Source: CAYFJO01 sp964343305 (GTDB lineage Bacteria > Planctomycetota > Planctomycetia > Pirellulales > Pirellulaceae). Taken from it: DNA of 29,029 nt. A program made the position numbers and the translations under genes. Positions 15,625 to 23,721 of this stretch are shown piece by piece. Positions within the stretch are counted from its first letter, which is position 1. The number at the start of each line of letters is the position of its first letter. Under the pieces are notes generated by a model, which had not been told where the DNA came from, made no database searches, and saw only the letters and a list, made by a program, of their open reading frames with translations. The stretch lies in contig CAYFJO010000093.1 in NCBI GenBank assembly GCA_964343305.1, positions 1 to 29,029 on the forward strand, in the 5' to 3' direction.

Positions 15625-16749
15625 ATGAGTGCCCACCTTGCGCAGTTGCCGTTGCCGAAGAAAGTTGCGGCGCTCCAGGCTGCGCGAACGGAATTCGTGG
15701 GACCGGCAAAACAAGAGCCCGTCGATTCCGTTGTGCCGCAATCATACGACATCGACGTTTGCGAGGTACCGCACTCGGTCGATCGGCGGATCGCTGCTTG
15801 GTGTCGCGGTTCGTGGGGCTGGTTGGCGAGTATGGCGATTCACGCATTGCTCGTACTGGCCCTGGGGCTGATGACGCTTGCCGTGCAGAGCTTCGACGGC
15901 TCGACGATGTTGGTGGTTGACGCTGGATCGATGGATCGCGAGGAGGTGGTGCCCACGATCATTACCGATCTGGTGACGCCGGACATGGCCGCGTCGGGAA
16001 GTACGTCATCGGCGATGGACGCAAATCTTTCGATTACGGCCGGCGGGGATTTCCTCGCGCCGCTGTCTGAACTGGCAAAGAAATCGGCGGGACAGGGCGG
16101 TGGCGAAGGCGTTCATTCCGGTCCCACGTCGGAAGCGATGGCCGTGTTGAAGTTGGATGGAACGGCTGTTGCCAAAGAAGGCGACGGCACGGGCGAGACC
16201 GACAATGGAAGCGACACGGGCCAAGCGGAGTTTTTCGGCATCCAGGCATCCGGCCGCGACTTTGTTTTTGTCGTGGACAGTTCGGGCAGCATGCAGGGAC
16301 AAAAGTGGCGTCGTGCATGCCGTGAACTGATTCAATCCATCGAACGACTAGGCCCCGAGCAATCGTTCTGTGTTTTCTTCTTCGACGTCGGCCCGCATTT
16401 GATGTTCAACCAATCACCCGACGAACTGACGATGCTTAAGCCGACGAAGCAAAACGTCACGAAACTGAAACGATGGATGATCAGCATCGATTTGGGCAAC
16501 GCCACCAAACCTTTGGTCGCCACTCGATTAGCCTTGGCGATGGAGCCGGACGCGTTGTTTTTGCTGTCGGACGGCGAATTTCAAGATGACACGCCGGCGT
16601 TTTTGCGCATCGCCAATCTTGAGCGGGACGAAGACGGCGTCCGACCCAAAACGGTTGTTCATACGGTTTGCTTCAAAAGCGTCGCGGGTGCGGGCACGCT
16701 CAAGATGGTAGCGGACGAAAACGGCGGGAATTATCGCTTTGTGAAGTGA
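15625..16749 (+). CDS. Membrane-anchored von Willebrand factor A protein
   Basis: The 374 residues comprise a ~60-residue cytoplasmic N-terminus, a TM helix at about 65-88, a Gly/Ser/Asp-rich linker to about 200, and a C-terminal vWA domain. The MIDAS site is visible: DSSGS at 218-222 and LLSDGE further on. The domain is preceded by FFGIQASGRDFVFVVD, a planctomycete-type lead-in. The ATG at 15625 gives a normal topology; an upstream in-frame ATG at 15577 overlaps little else but has no better ribosome site. It probably works in the periplasm in metal-dependent protein binding. It is co-oriented with the ACP-like gene, and a hairpin follows 12 bp after its stop. Confidence 0.8.
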   Translation: MSAHLAQLPLPKKVAALQAARTEFVGPAKQEPVDSVVPQSYDIDVCEVPHSVDRRIAAWCRGSWGWLASMAIHALLVLALGLMTLAVQSFDGSTMLVVDAGSMDREEVVPTIITDLVTPDMAASGSTSSAMDANLSITAGGDFLAPLSELAKKSAGQGGGEGVHSGPTSEAMAVLKLDGTAVAKEGDGTGETDNGSDTGQAEFFGIQASGRDFVFVVDSSGSMQGQKWRRACRELIQSIERLGPEQSFCVFFFDVGPHLMFNQSPDELTMLKPTKQNVTKLKRWMISIDLGNATKPLVATRLALAMEPDALFLLSDGEFQDDTPAFLRIANLERDEDGVRPKTVVHTVCFKSVAGAGTLKMVADENGGNYRFVK

Positions 16750-16761
16750 GTGTGTCGAGCA

Positions 16762-16797
16762 ATTGTCTCAATTGCTTTCGGAAACGATTGAGACAAT
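16762..16797 (+). terminator. Hairpin after the vWA gene
   Basis: ATTGTCTCAAT (16762-16772) and ATTGAGACAAT (16787-16797) form a perfect 11-bp stem with a 14-nt loop, followed on the plus strand by CGTTTTA. It begins 12 bp after the vWA stop and ends 4 bp before the stop of the convergent gene, so it probably ends the plus-strand transcript and may act in both directions. Confidence 0.6.
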
Positions 16798-16801
16798 CGT
16801 T

Positions 16802-17230
16802 TTACAATGGGGGCAGCACGTCTGGTTCAACTTGGTAGCCGTCGGCCAAAGAATTCGTCTTGTTGAACAACCCAGTGATGGCCAACACTTCGCCCAAAGC
16901 CTCGTCATCCAATCCGAGTTTTCGCGCGGCAGCCGTGTGCGAATTGATGCAATAAGAACACCCGTTGGTTGCCGACACAGCCAAGGCGATGATTTCCCGC
17001 GTCAAGGGATCAAGCTTCGACTCGCGACCTACCGCTTCGGGATGCATCAGCGTTTTTAACTGGTTCCATACCAAATCCAAATGATCCGGGTTCGTGGCCA
17101 GCACGCGCCAAAAGTTGGGGACGAAATCAATGTTCTTCGTTTGTTTGATGTCAGCGTAGACTTCAGCAACTTTGCCAGTCGCGTCTTCTTCTGCGACTGG
17201 CGCGACGGTGGCGATTCGTTCGTTCGGCAT
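16802..17230 (-). CDS. AhpD / carboxymuconolactone decarboxylase family protein
   Basis: This 142-residue all-helical protein carries the family redox site: Cys91 and Cys94 (CSYC), His98 and upstream Glu79, in the context TNGCSYCINSH. The usual role is as an alkylhydroperoxidase using the CxxC disulfide, in trimers or hexamers in the cytoplasm. The length is normal. The ribosome site GGAG lies inside a small perfect hairpin (TTGGA-GTTT-TCCAA in the mRNA) that touches the start codon. That could restrain translation. It is the only gene between the kinase operon and the vWA pair, so its substrate is not suggested by context. Confidence 0.85.
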   Translation of the reverse strand: MPNERIATVAPVAEEDATGKVAEVYADIKQTKNIDFVPNFWRVLATNPDHLDLVWNQLKTLMHPEAVGRESKLDPLTREIIALAVSATNGCSYCINSHTAAARKLGLDDEALGEVLAITGLFNKTNSLADGYQVEPDVLPPL

Positions 17231-17250
17231 TGGAAAACTCCAATATGTGA

Positions 17251-17331
17251 GCCACTGGCTTTGTAAGTGAAATGTATGTGTGCCACTGGCTTTGCCAGTG
17301 AAATCGAAGACACTGGCAGAGCCAGTGGCAC
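17251..17331. repeat. Twin-hairpin repeat with a decayed half copy
   Basis: The intact part (17280-17331) has two 21-bp arms around a 10-nt spacer, identical apart from one base. Each arm is itself a hairpin of the form CACTGGC-NNN-GCCAGTG. A partial direct copy of the left arm and its spacer start lies at 17251-17273 (21 of 23 bases match, with the inner palindrome broken). It sits between the kinase gene 3' end and the start of the AhpD-like gene. This is the structure expected of a REP-doublet element. Confidence 0.75.
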
Positions 17332-17359
17332 TCGAACAACCACTCGGATTATAGAGACT

Positions 17360-19489
17360 TTACCTGGCTGGCAAAGTGAGCGCAAAAGATGCGCCGTCGC
17401 CGTCGAATTCGTCCAATTCAAGTCGACCGCCGAGAGCACGCGACAGGCGTCTGCAAAGCGCGAGTCCGAGACCCACGCCCGGTGCGGAGTTCGCAGCCTG
17501 CTGGACTGACTTCGAAAACGGACGGAACAACGACTTCGCTTCCTGTTTCGAGATACCCGGTCCATGGTCGCGAACACACAATTTGATGCCGCCCCGCAAA
17601 GATTGGATGACGAGATGGATGCGCCGGTCTTTGCTCGCCACGGCGTATTTGCACGCGTTGTCGACGAGGTTGAACAGAATCTGTTCGACAGCTCCTGGAT
17701 CGGTGGTCAACGAAGCCGATCGCACGTCGTCGTCCGCCTCGACAACAAAACTCATTTCTGCCTGCGTCGTTCGGTCGGCAAGTCGAGATTCGACCTTGTC
17801 AATCAGCTCTTGGATCGTGATCTGCTCACGCTGCTTGCCGTTGCGACCACGCTCCAATCGCGCATAGACCAGCACATTTTCCACCAAATGCGACAGCCGA
17901 TCGGCTTCGACTCGCAAGGTTTCCATATAGTGCTGACGTTTTTCGGCGTTGGGCACCATGCCTTCCGCCAACATCTCGGCGTACATCCGAAACGTCGTCA
18001 GCGGCGTACGCAACTCGTGCGTCACCGCCGAAACAAACGATCCGCGCCGCTCGCTAAGAGTCACCACACCACGCAGCAAAATCGCCACCGCTCCCGTTGC
18101 CAAAATCATGCAAGTCCAGGCAATCAACAGCGAGATTTGAATCGGCGTCAGTTTTGTCAACGAGGTTGGTGCGACGTTTGTTGCCCCAGTCGCCAAGGAC
18201 ATCATCACTTCGGGAACCACAATTTGAATGGGCAGCGTGGCCAGCATGCGACCGGGGCGCACCTCGCTCGCATCGTTGGGCGCAACTTCGCCCGTTTCCT
18301 CATCCGGGTCGCTCAACTCCACGGGCAACAGATCTGCTTCGGGCAAGACGTCGGCAAGTTCTTCGAGCAACATGGTTTTGATTTTCGGCCAATCCAGCCA
18401 ACATCCCTGAATCAGCACCTCGTCGCCCAGTTCGACGCGTCGCGCGAGGATCAGTTTGCCGTCGATCCAAACCGGCCTGGTTACACCTTCTTTGATCACC
18501 TCGGTCAGCTCCGCGCTAGGCGCGGAGTTGTTCACCCGCTGCTGGACAATCTGGCTGAGTGCATTTCTTTCATAAACGCGGTTTCGGGCGTTCCAGTCGT
18601 AGCCACGCATCTGTTGTTGAAAACGATTTGGCAATAGTTGATTGTCAGCCGGACTGACAAGCTGACCTTGTTGCGGAACTGGATCATTTCGATTGCTTGG
18701 CACGTTGGTCGACGCTTGTTGATTGAACTGACGCGGAAAATTGTCCCGCTGGGATTGAAGGCTCTGCACCTCTTGCTGGACTTGCGAGAACTGTTGATCC
18801 TTGAGTTGTTTGATGCCCAAATCTTTGGTCACCCCGGTGTTTTGCTCCAGAATTTTGCTGCCGTTGTAGTTGAAATTGTTGCCGTTGTTTGCCAACGCGA
18901 TTTGGCTGAACTCAACCGCGGGCAAAGTTTCCTTCGGCAATTTCGCGATCAACTCTTCTCGATTCAGGCGGTCCTTCAGTTGATTGAGCCGCTGGCCGCT
19001 GGAGTCGATGTTGGAAAAGGACGTGCCGTTGTTGACCGCCAGTTCGCACGAGATCTTGTCCATCGGCTGTTGCGGCGATGTCCACTGGGCATCGCGTGTC
19101 AATTGAAAATGCAACAGCACATATTCCGAGGGCTGCACCAATAGCGGCGAGGGAACGCGCTGCGTTTTTCCTTTTCCCACCGAAGTTGTATAGAACGAGC
19201 TGTACACAAAGTATGGGCGAGCGGCTTCTTGGGCGACAAGCGGCGTCAACGTCCAATCCAATCGCCACAGCGCACTGGCGATAATCTCTTGGTACTCGGC
19301 TTCATTGGCCGCAAACTCCGCGACCTGCCGCTGATCTTGCTCTTCTTGATGAGCCTGCTTGATCTCTCGTTCGGCTAGAGTTCGCTCGCGGTCAAGTTCA
19401 AGCGCCTTGAACGTCAGCCAACCAAACGCGGGCAAGACCAACGCCAAACACAGTAGAAACAACGTCCAGATTTGCCAAGGGTGTTTCAT
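17360..19489 (-). CDS. Membrane sensor histidine kinase with Gln/Asn-rich sensor region
   Basis: The 709 residues comprise TM1 (about 8-28), a coiled segment, a very large extracytoplasmic region to about 450, TM2 (about 451-473), then a HisKA/HATPase core. Kinase boxes are clear: phospho-acceptor His491 in VTHELRTPLT, N-box with Asn611 (LVDNACKYA), G1 DHGPGI (641-646) and G2 GVGLGL (671-676). There is no obvious HAMP domain. The sensor region contains a low-complexity Gln/Asn stretch (about 200-320). The start overlaps the response regulator stop by 4 bp, so the pair is coupled. The signal is unknown, presumably periplasmic or envelope-related. Confidence 0.9.
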   Translation of the reverse strand: MKHPWQIWTLFLLCLALVLPAFGWLTFKALELDRERTLAEREIKQAHQEEQDQRQVAEFAANEAEYQEIIASALWRLDWTLTPLVAQEAARPYFVYSSFYTTSVGKGKTQRVPSPLLVQPSEYVLLHFQLTRDAQWTSPQQPMDKISCELAVNNGTSFSNIDSSGQRLNQLKDRLNREELIAKLPKETLPAVEFSQIALANNGNNFNYNGSKILEQNTGVTKDLGIKQLKDQQFSQVQQEVQSLQSQRDNFPRQFNQQASTNVPSNRNDPVPQQGQLVSPADNQLLPNRFQQQMRGYDWNARNRVYERNALSQIVQQRVNNSAPSAELTEVIKEGVTRPVWIDGKLILARRVELGDEVLIQGCWLDWPKIKTMLLEELADVLPEADLLPVELSDPDEETGEVAPNDASEVRPGRMLATLPIQIVVPEVMMSLATGATNVAPTSLTKLTPIQISLLIAWTCMILATGAVAILLRGVVTLSERRGSFVSAVTHELRTPLTTFRMYAEMLAEGMVPNAEKRQHYMETLRVEADRLSHLVENVLVYARLERGRNGKQREQITIQELIDKVESRLADRTTQAEMSFVVEADDDVRSASLTTDPGAVEQILFNLVDNACKYAVASKDRRIHLVIQSLRGGIKLCVRDHGPGISKQEAKSLFRPFSKSVQQAANSAPGVGLGLALCRRLSRALGGRLELDEFDGDGASFALTLPAR

Positions 19490-20199
19490 AAAACCACACT
19501 CTTCTTACCATCAGCGAACATGTAACCTTTGCCGCGAACGGTCAACAACACCTGCGGATCAGATGGATCATCACGCAGCTTTTCACGCAGCCGCGCCACG
19601 TGCATGTCGATCGTTCTGGTCGAGATCCCCTGCGGGCTGATTCGCCAAACGTTGGCCAACAACTCGTCGCGTGAAATGGCCCGGCCGGGATTCGTGATCA
19701 GATAGCGAAGCAATTCCACCTCACGCTCGGACAATTCGCTTCGCGATCCATCGTCGAAACAGATTTCGCGACGTGAGAAGTCGGCCGTGCCGTTGGGGAT
19801 TTCGACTTGGTCCACATCGGACGGTCGTTCAGGCGATCGTCGCAAGACCGCTTCGACGCGGGCGAGCAGTTCTTTGACGCTGAACGGTTTGACGACATAA
19901 TCATCCGCACCCATTCGCAAGCCTTGAACGCGGTCGCTCTCTTCGCCGCGAGCGGTGAGGATGATGACCGGTTGTGTCGGCCTCGTGCTACGGACCGACT
20001 CCAAGATCTCCAAGCCACTTTTGCCGGGCAAGACCAGGTCCAGCAACAACAGATCATACGAGCGTTGAACCGCCATATTCAATCCATCGTCACCGTTGCC
20101 CGCCTGCAACACTTCGTAGCCGGCGTATTCTAGAGCGTCAACAATTCCGCGTCGGATGGATACATCGTCTTCCACGGTAAGAATCGTGCGATTGGACAT
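19486..20199 (-). CDS. OmpR/PhoB-type response regulator
   Basis: The 237-residue regulator has a receiver domain with acidic pocket Glu10-Asp11-Asp12, phospho-acceptor Asp54 (LLLDLVLPG), Thr82 and Lys104 (KPFS). A C-terminal winged-helix DNA-binding domain (about 130-230) has LSEREVELLRYL, RTIDMHVARLREKL and VRGKGYMF. It is transcribed first in the operon with the sensor kinase and should be phosphorylated by it. TGTAA direct repeats about 125 bp upstream of its start fit the kind of site such regulators bind, so autoregulation is plausible. Confidence 0.94.
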   Translation of the reverse strand: MSNRTILTVEDDVSIRRGIVDALEYAGYEVLQAGNGDDGLNMAVQRSYDLLLLDLVLPGKSGLEILESVRSTRPTQPVIILTARGEESDRVQGLRMGADDYVVKPFSVKELLARVEAVLRRSPERPSDVDQVEIPNGTADFSRREICFDDGSRSELSEREVELLRYLITNPGRAISRDELLANVWRISPQGISTRTIDMHVARLREKLRDDPSDPQVLLTVRGKGYMFADGKKSVVL

Positions 20200-20322
20200 T
20201 TGGATCTCAAGCTGGGGAATTCTGAATTCGGCACAAACGACACAACTCGAGTTATTATTTCAAATCGCGCGCAAATGGGCCATAACCAATATGCAATTCT
20301 AATCGACTGCGTGTTTTCACGC

Positions 20323-20338
20323 TGTAAAGCGTTTGTAA
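20323..20338 (-). promoter_or_regulatory. Candidate binding site for the response regulator
   Basis: Two TGTAA copies, at 20323-20327 and 20334-20338, are spaced 11 bp apart start to start, the helical phasing preferred by OmpR/PhoB-class dimers. The site is about 125 bp upstream of the regulator gene in a 375-bp gap. Binding is an inference. Confidence 0.3.
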
Positions 20339-20417
20339 CGGGCCAATGACAAGATGGACGTCGCTTTGCAGGACAAATGGTCGAACAGGCCAAGTTGCAC
20401 GCCGCGGAAGTCAAAAA

Positions 20418-20465
20418 AGCAGGCACACGCTCAGCGCAAAGTAATTCACGCGACGTGTGCCTGCT
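20418..20465. repeat. Inverted repeat downstream of the pseudopilin gene
   Basis: AGCAGGCACACG (20418-20429) and CGTGTGCCTGCT (20454-20465) are perfect 12-bp arms with a 24-nt loop. An A-run just left of the first arm reads as a U-run on the minus-strand transcript, so this could terminate the pseudopilin mRNA (the gene ends at 20575) before the response regulator operon. Confidence 0.6.
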
Positions 20466-20574
20466 GTGGCCTTAGCGCGTAAGAACGCGCACGGCACCTG
20501 TGGCTTTGATGAATTGAACATCCCACCACCGTCCGAGCTTCAGGTACCCCGCGTGATTCACGATCACCGTCGCG

Positions 20575-20901
20575 CTACTTTCTGTTTCTATTGACAACCT
20601 TTTTTGTCCTTTTGTCAAACGAATAATAGCCGCCGTAGGGTGTCTCGTGATACTTCGTGTCGGTGTAGCCGTAGCGGTTGAGTTGCATCATGTACCGATC
20701 TGGCCACTTGCCGTACTCGACGTAATAGGCCGTGACTTTGTCCTGCAGATCAGCAATGTTCTGCCGGTCAATTTTGTCCGTCGAGTTGCCGCGGATCACA
20801 ACAAAGCTGATTACGGTTGTCGCGGCGAGGCCCGCCAAAATGACAACCGCCGCGACAGCTTCGATCAAAGAAAAACCCTTGCGTTTGTTTCGCTTCAACA
20901 T
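20575..20901 (-). CDS. Type IV pilin-like / GspG-like pseudopilin
   Basis: The 108-residue protein has the prepilin signature at its start: KRKG|FSLIEAVAAVVILAG, with cleavage after Gly9 and Glu at position +5 of the mature chain. A single hydrophobic helix (about 10-32) follows. The short C-terminal part has Tyr-rich strands including GKWPD and TPYGGYYSFD, as in minor pseudopilins or short GspG-like proteins. It stands alone without other secretion genes in this window. Its ribosome site AGGAAGG is partly paired in a small hairpin upstream. It would need a prepilin peptidase elsewhere. Confidence 0.8.
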   Translation of the reverse strand: MLKRNKRKGFSLIEAVAAVVILAGLAATTVISFVVIRGNSTDKIDRQNIADLQDKVTAYYVEYGKWPDRYMMQLNRYGYTDTKYHETPYGGYYSFDKRTKKVVNRNRK

Positions 20902-21313
20902 TCGAGAGCCCCTTCCTGTATTCGAACAGGAAATGAATTAGTACGAGAACAAGATGATGTGTTACGGGGGTTTGTGCCCAAGGACGCCATGTATTCTGGG
21001 ATCGAGCCGATAGCTAGAACCATCTACGGGGCAACGCGGAACGCCAAGGGGAAGTGCCCAAACATTGGAACCAATGTCTCGAAGATTGGAGGCACGCCAG
21101 CGACCGTGATCGCAAAACCAAAGTTAAACCTGCCTTTCAATCTCCCCTATGGTTACATAGCATGCGTTTCGCTTGAAATCCACTGATGGAATGAAAGAAA
21201 CGTGTTGCGGCGTCGGCAACCATCACGTCACAATCGTGATAGCCGCAATGACCTGAGACATCCATCGGCGTGGAGCAAAATCGTGCAAGGCCATTTAGCG
21301 GCACTGACTTTGC
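20902..21313. other. 412-bp gap upstream of the pseudopilin gene
   Basis: No supported gene lies here. It holds the pseudopilin leader with the ribosome-site hairpin (20913-20932), a near-perfect palindrome ACATTGG-AA-CCAATGT (21062-21077) and a weak inverted repeat ATCACG/CGTGAT (21222-21240) about 75 bp beyond the DUF1501 stop. I could not match it to any riboswitch class by eye. Confidence 0.4.
20913..20932 (-). promoter_or_regulatory. Hairpin covering the pseudopilin ribosome binding site
   Basis: In the minus-strand transcript TTCCTGT pairs perfectly with ACAGGAA around a six-base loop TCGAAT. The 3' arm includes the AGGAA part of the Shine-Dalgarno AGGAAGG, about 10 bases from the ATG at 20901. 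Pairing would reduce ribosome access; a thermosensor or protein-binding role is speculative. Confidence 0.45.
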
Positions 21314-22678
21314 TCAGAACAACTCTTCAATCTCTTGCCTGCCGAAATCCACGAGCGGGGCGGGGCAACCGTCGGGACCGGGCAGTGCTGTTTCGAGATC
21401 GATGCCGAGACTGTGATAAATGGTCGCCACAACTTCAGCCGGTTCCGTGGGACGATCCGCTGGGGAAGCGCCGATATTGTCGCTGGCCCCGACGACACGT
21501 CCGCCATAGACACCGCCGCCAGCGAAGTACACCGACCAGACCTGCGGCCAGTGATCGCGTCCGCCCGCCGGATTGATGCGTGGCGTTCTGCCAAACTCGG
21601 CCAAGTTGCACACCAACGTGTCGTCAAGCATTCCACGCTCCGTCAAGTCCTCGAGCAAGGCACCGTAAGCTTGGTCATACATCGGTGCCACAATGTCGCG
21701 CATGTCTTCCATCGACGTGAACGGGTGACTGCCGTGAATGTCCCAGGTGATTTCGTCAAACACGGTGAGGAAGGTATTCACGGTGATAAACCGCACGCCC
21801 GCCTCGATCAATCGACGTGCTAACAAGCAAGATTGGCCGAAACGATTCATCCCGTATTTTTCACGAACCTTCTTGCGTTCTTTCGAGAGATCAAACGCGC
21901 CGCGTGCTTCGGGGCTGGTCATCATTCGATAGGCAGCCTCGAAATTGCTGTCAAGTAACTTGGTGCTTTCGTTGGTCTCAAAGCTGGTCAGCGTCTGTTC
22001 GACCGCCTTGCGCAATCGGCGGCGTCCGTCCAATCGAGCCTCGCCGATCTGTGGCAACAAGCTGGGCAATTTAAAGTCTGGTTTCGACGGATCGGACATC
22101 AACGCAATTGGATCGTACTCTTTGCCGAGGAAACCGGCGTCCTGTCCATGGGGCAAATTACCGCCCGTCCGCCCCATCGGTTCGGGTAAAATCACACTGG
22201 TCGGCAAATCCGATCGGCGGCCCATTAAATAGGCCGTTGCACTTCCAGCATGTGGCGTATTGATGCCGCCGGAAAACAAACGACCGGTTTGCATCAATTG
22301 ATGGCCTGTGTCATGAACCGCCGCGGCCGTGTGATAGCAGCTACGCACGATGGAAAACTTGTCGGCATGGGCGGCGTGTCGAGGCAAGATGTCGGTGAGT
22401 TGAATTTCGGGTGACTTGGTGTTGATCGTCTGGAACGGCCCCCGAATTTCGGCGGCAGCATCGGGCTTGGGATCAAACGTGTCGATCTGGCTGGGAGCCC
22501 CAAGATTGAAAATCATGATGACGCTGCGGCCGTTGTCGTCGATCGCGCCACGCTCTTTGGCATCCAGCAAACGAGGCAGCGACAATCCAACGGCCCCGAG
22601 GGCTCCGATCTGAAGAAAATCGCGTCGCGTCACACCGTCACAAGTGTTGACAGAGCCATTGGCGGTGAGGTGGAGCAT
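21314..22678 (-). CDS. Tat-exported DUF1501 family protein
   Basis: The 454-residue protein starts with a twin-arginine signal (RRDFLQIGALG, residues 18-28). The body has the DUF1501 hallmarks: GAPSQIDTFDPKP, HD in VHDTGHQ, DIHGSHPF, EFGRTPR and GRDHWP. The fold is related to the alkaline phosphatase/sulfatase-like group by family knowledge, with His/Asp metal-type residues. In planctomycetes these genes often pair with a DUF1549/DUF1553 partner, but none is present here. The ribosome site AAGGAAA is well placed. The substrate is unknown. Confidence 0.92.
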   Translation of the reverse strand: MLHLTANGSVNTCDGVTRRDFLQIGALGAVGLSLPRLLDAKERGAIDDNGRSVIMIFNLGAPSQIDTFDPKPDAAAEIRGPFQTINTKSPEIQLTDILPRHAAHADKFSIVRSCYHTAAAVHDTGHQLMQTGRLFSGGINTPHAGSATAYLMGRRSDLPTSVILPEPMGRTGGNLPHGQDAGFLGKEYDPIALMSDPSKPDFKLPSLLPQIGEARLDGRRRLRKAVEQTLTSFETNESTKLLDSNFEAAYRMMTSPEARGAFDLSKERKKVREKYGMNRFGQSCLLARRLIEAGVRFITVNTFLTVFDEITWDIHGSHPFTSMEDMRDIVAPMYDQAYGALLEDLTERGMLDDTLVCNLAEFGRTPRINPAGGRDHWPQVWSVYFAGGGVYGGRVVGASDNIGASPADRPTEPAEVVATIYHSLGIDLETALPGPDGCPAPLVDFGRQEIEELF

Positions 22679-22893
22679 GATGTTTCCTTGCTCTGTTGAT
22701 GGGGTTTTTCGGCGCCCTGTACGCTACCAGAGAGGGGGTGCAAAGTCAACGATCAATGGCGGGAATACGAGTTGTCATGGCGTCAATGTGGCCATAGCCA
22801 AAAGGCTGTTCTGAAAACGATTCGAGCGCGGCGCGGACTTGTTCGAAATCAATCTTGTTCAGAATTCGAATTCGATGCAGAATTCTCCCAGTC

Positions 22894-22910
22894 GCTAAAC
22901 GCTGTTTAGC
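22894..22910 (+). promoter_or_regulatory. Operator-like palindrome upstream of the metallopeptidase
   Basis: GCTAAAC-GCT-GTTTAGC is a perfect palindrome with 7-bp arms, 43 bp before the start codon at 22954. It is either a transcription-factor site or a small hairpin in the leader. Confidence 0.4.
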
Positions 22911-22953
22911 TCCCGCACGGACGAAACGGAATTCAAACTCAGGGAGGGAACCC

Positions 22954-23721
22954 ATGAGCCGCGCGTTTCACGCCACTCTTGGCTTGCTCGTACTGTCTTC
23001 GACGGCGATTGCCGCGGGGCATGTCTACAACAAGAACTTCTCGATATTAACACCGTCGCAAACATCGGACGAAGAAGCACAAGCGTTCGCCGAAAAACTT
23101 CTTCAGCAGGCGGAGAAGTATCGTAAGACTTTGGCAAGCGACTGGCTTGGTGAAGAACTTCCCGTTGGAGCTGGTCGAACCATCATCAACGTGGCGTTTT
23201 CCAACAAAGACTCCGCGCTGACTTGGCCGATCGACAATCGTCGCCGCAAGTGCCACATGTTGTATCTATCCACGTCGCCCGAGCGGGCGCTGGGCAGCGC
23301 GTTGAAGCACGAGATGGTTCACGTCATCATGGCGACCCGGTTTGGGCAAGGTTGTGGCTTGCCGATTTGGCTCGAAGAGGGAATTGCCAGCCGCTATGAC
23401 GATCAGTCGCGCATCTCGAAACGGCGAGCAATTGCCAATTGGTACGCTCAAACCGAACAATGGCCAAACATCACGGATGTTCTAGGTCGCCAGAAGATAT
23501 CGACCCGTGACACATCGGCCTACGCGATCGCTGCGTCTGTGACGAACTTTCTTTTGTCGCGAGCGGATCGGCGGACGCTCGTAATCTTTGGCGCGGAGGC
23601 TGCTGCAACCAACCTCGAAGCTGCGCTACGCAAACATTATCAGATTCGGTCGACCCACGAACTTCAAATCGCCTGGCAGAATTGGGTTCAACGCAACGCG
23701 AGACTAGCGGCACGGAAATAA
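22954..23721 (+). CDS. Secreted gluzincin-type metallopeptidase
   Basis: The 255-residue product has a signal peptide (about 1-21, cleavage after AIAA). It carries the zinc motif HEMVH (119-123), followed 18 residues on by WLEEG, whose Glu is the likely third zinc ligand, as in the peptidase MA group. The frame is open upstream to 22855, but the ATG at 22954 has a strong AGGGAGGG site and begins the signal peptide. The C-terminal part contains repeated helical segments like those after the catalytic core in DUF1570-type proteins. It overlaps the convergent coiled-coil gene by 18 bp at the 3' end. The substrate is unknown. Confidence 0.8.
   Translation: MSRAFHATLGLLVLSSTAIAAGHVYNKNFSILTPSQTSDEEAQAFAEKLLQQAEKYRKTLASDWLGEELPVGAGRTIINVAFSNKDSALTWPIDNRRRKCHMLYLSTSPERALGSALKHEMVHVIMATRFGQGCGLPIWLEEGIASRYDDQSRISKRRAIANWYAQTEQWPNITDVLGRQKISTRDTSAYAIAASVTNFLLSRADRRTLVIFGAEAAATNLEAALRKHYQIRSTHELQIAWQNWVQRNARLAARK

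Noticed and set aside
17172..17203. Inverted repeat GCCAGTCGC/GCGACTGGC inside the AhpD-like gene
   Set aside because: It falls on a conserved coding stretch (PVAEEDATGKVAEV) and differs from the CACTGGC repeat; likely coincidence.
20647..21186. Plus-strand open frame of 179 codons opposite the pseudopilin gene
   Set aside because: It lies antisense to a well-supported gene and has no recognisable motif.
20902..21190. Possible riboswitch in the pseudopilin leader
   Set aside because: I looked for cyclic-di-GMP class features and found no matching core.
22746..22955. Minus-strand open frame of 69 codons between the DUF1501 and metallopeptidase genes
   Set aside because: The second half looks somewhat protein-like, but the only start codon is inside the divergent gene's start region. 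Possibly a gene remnant, with too little to support it.
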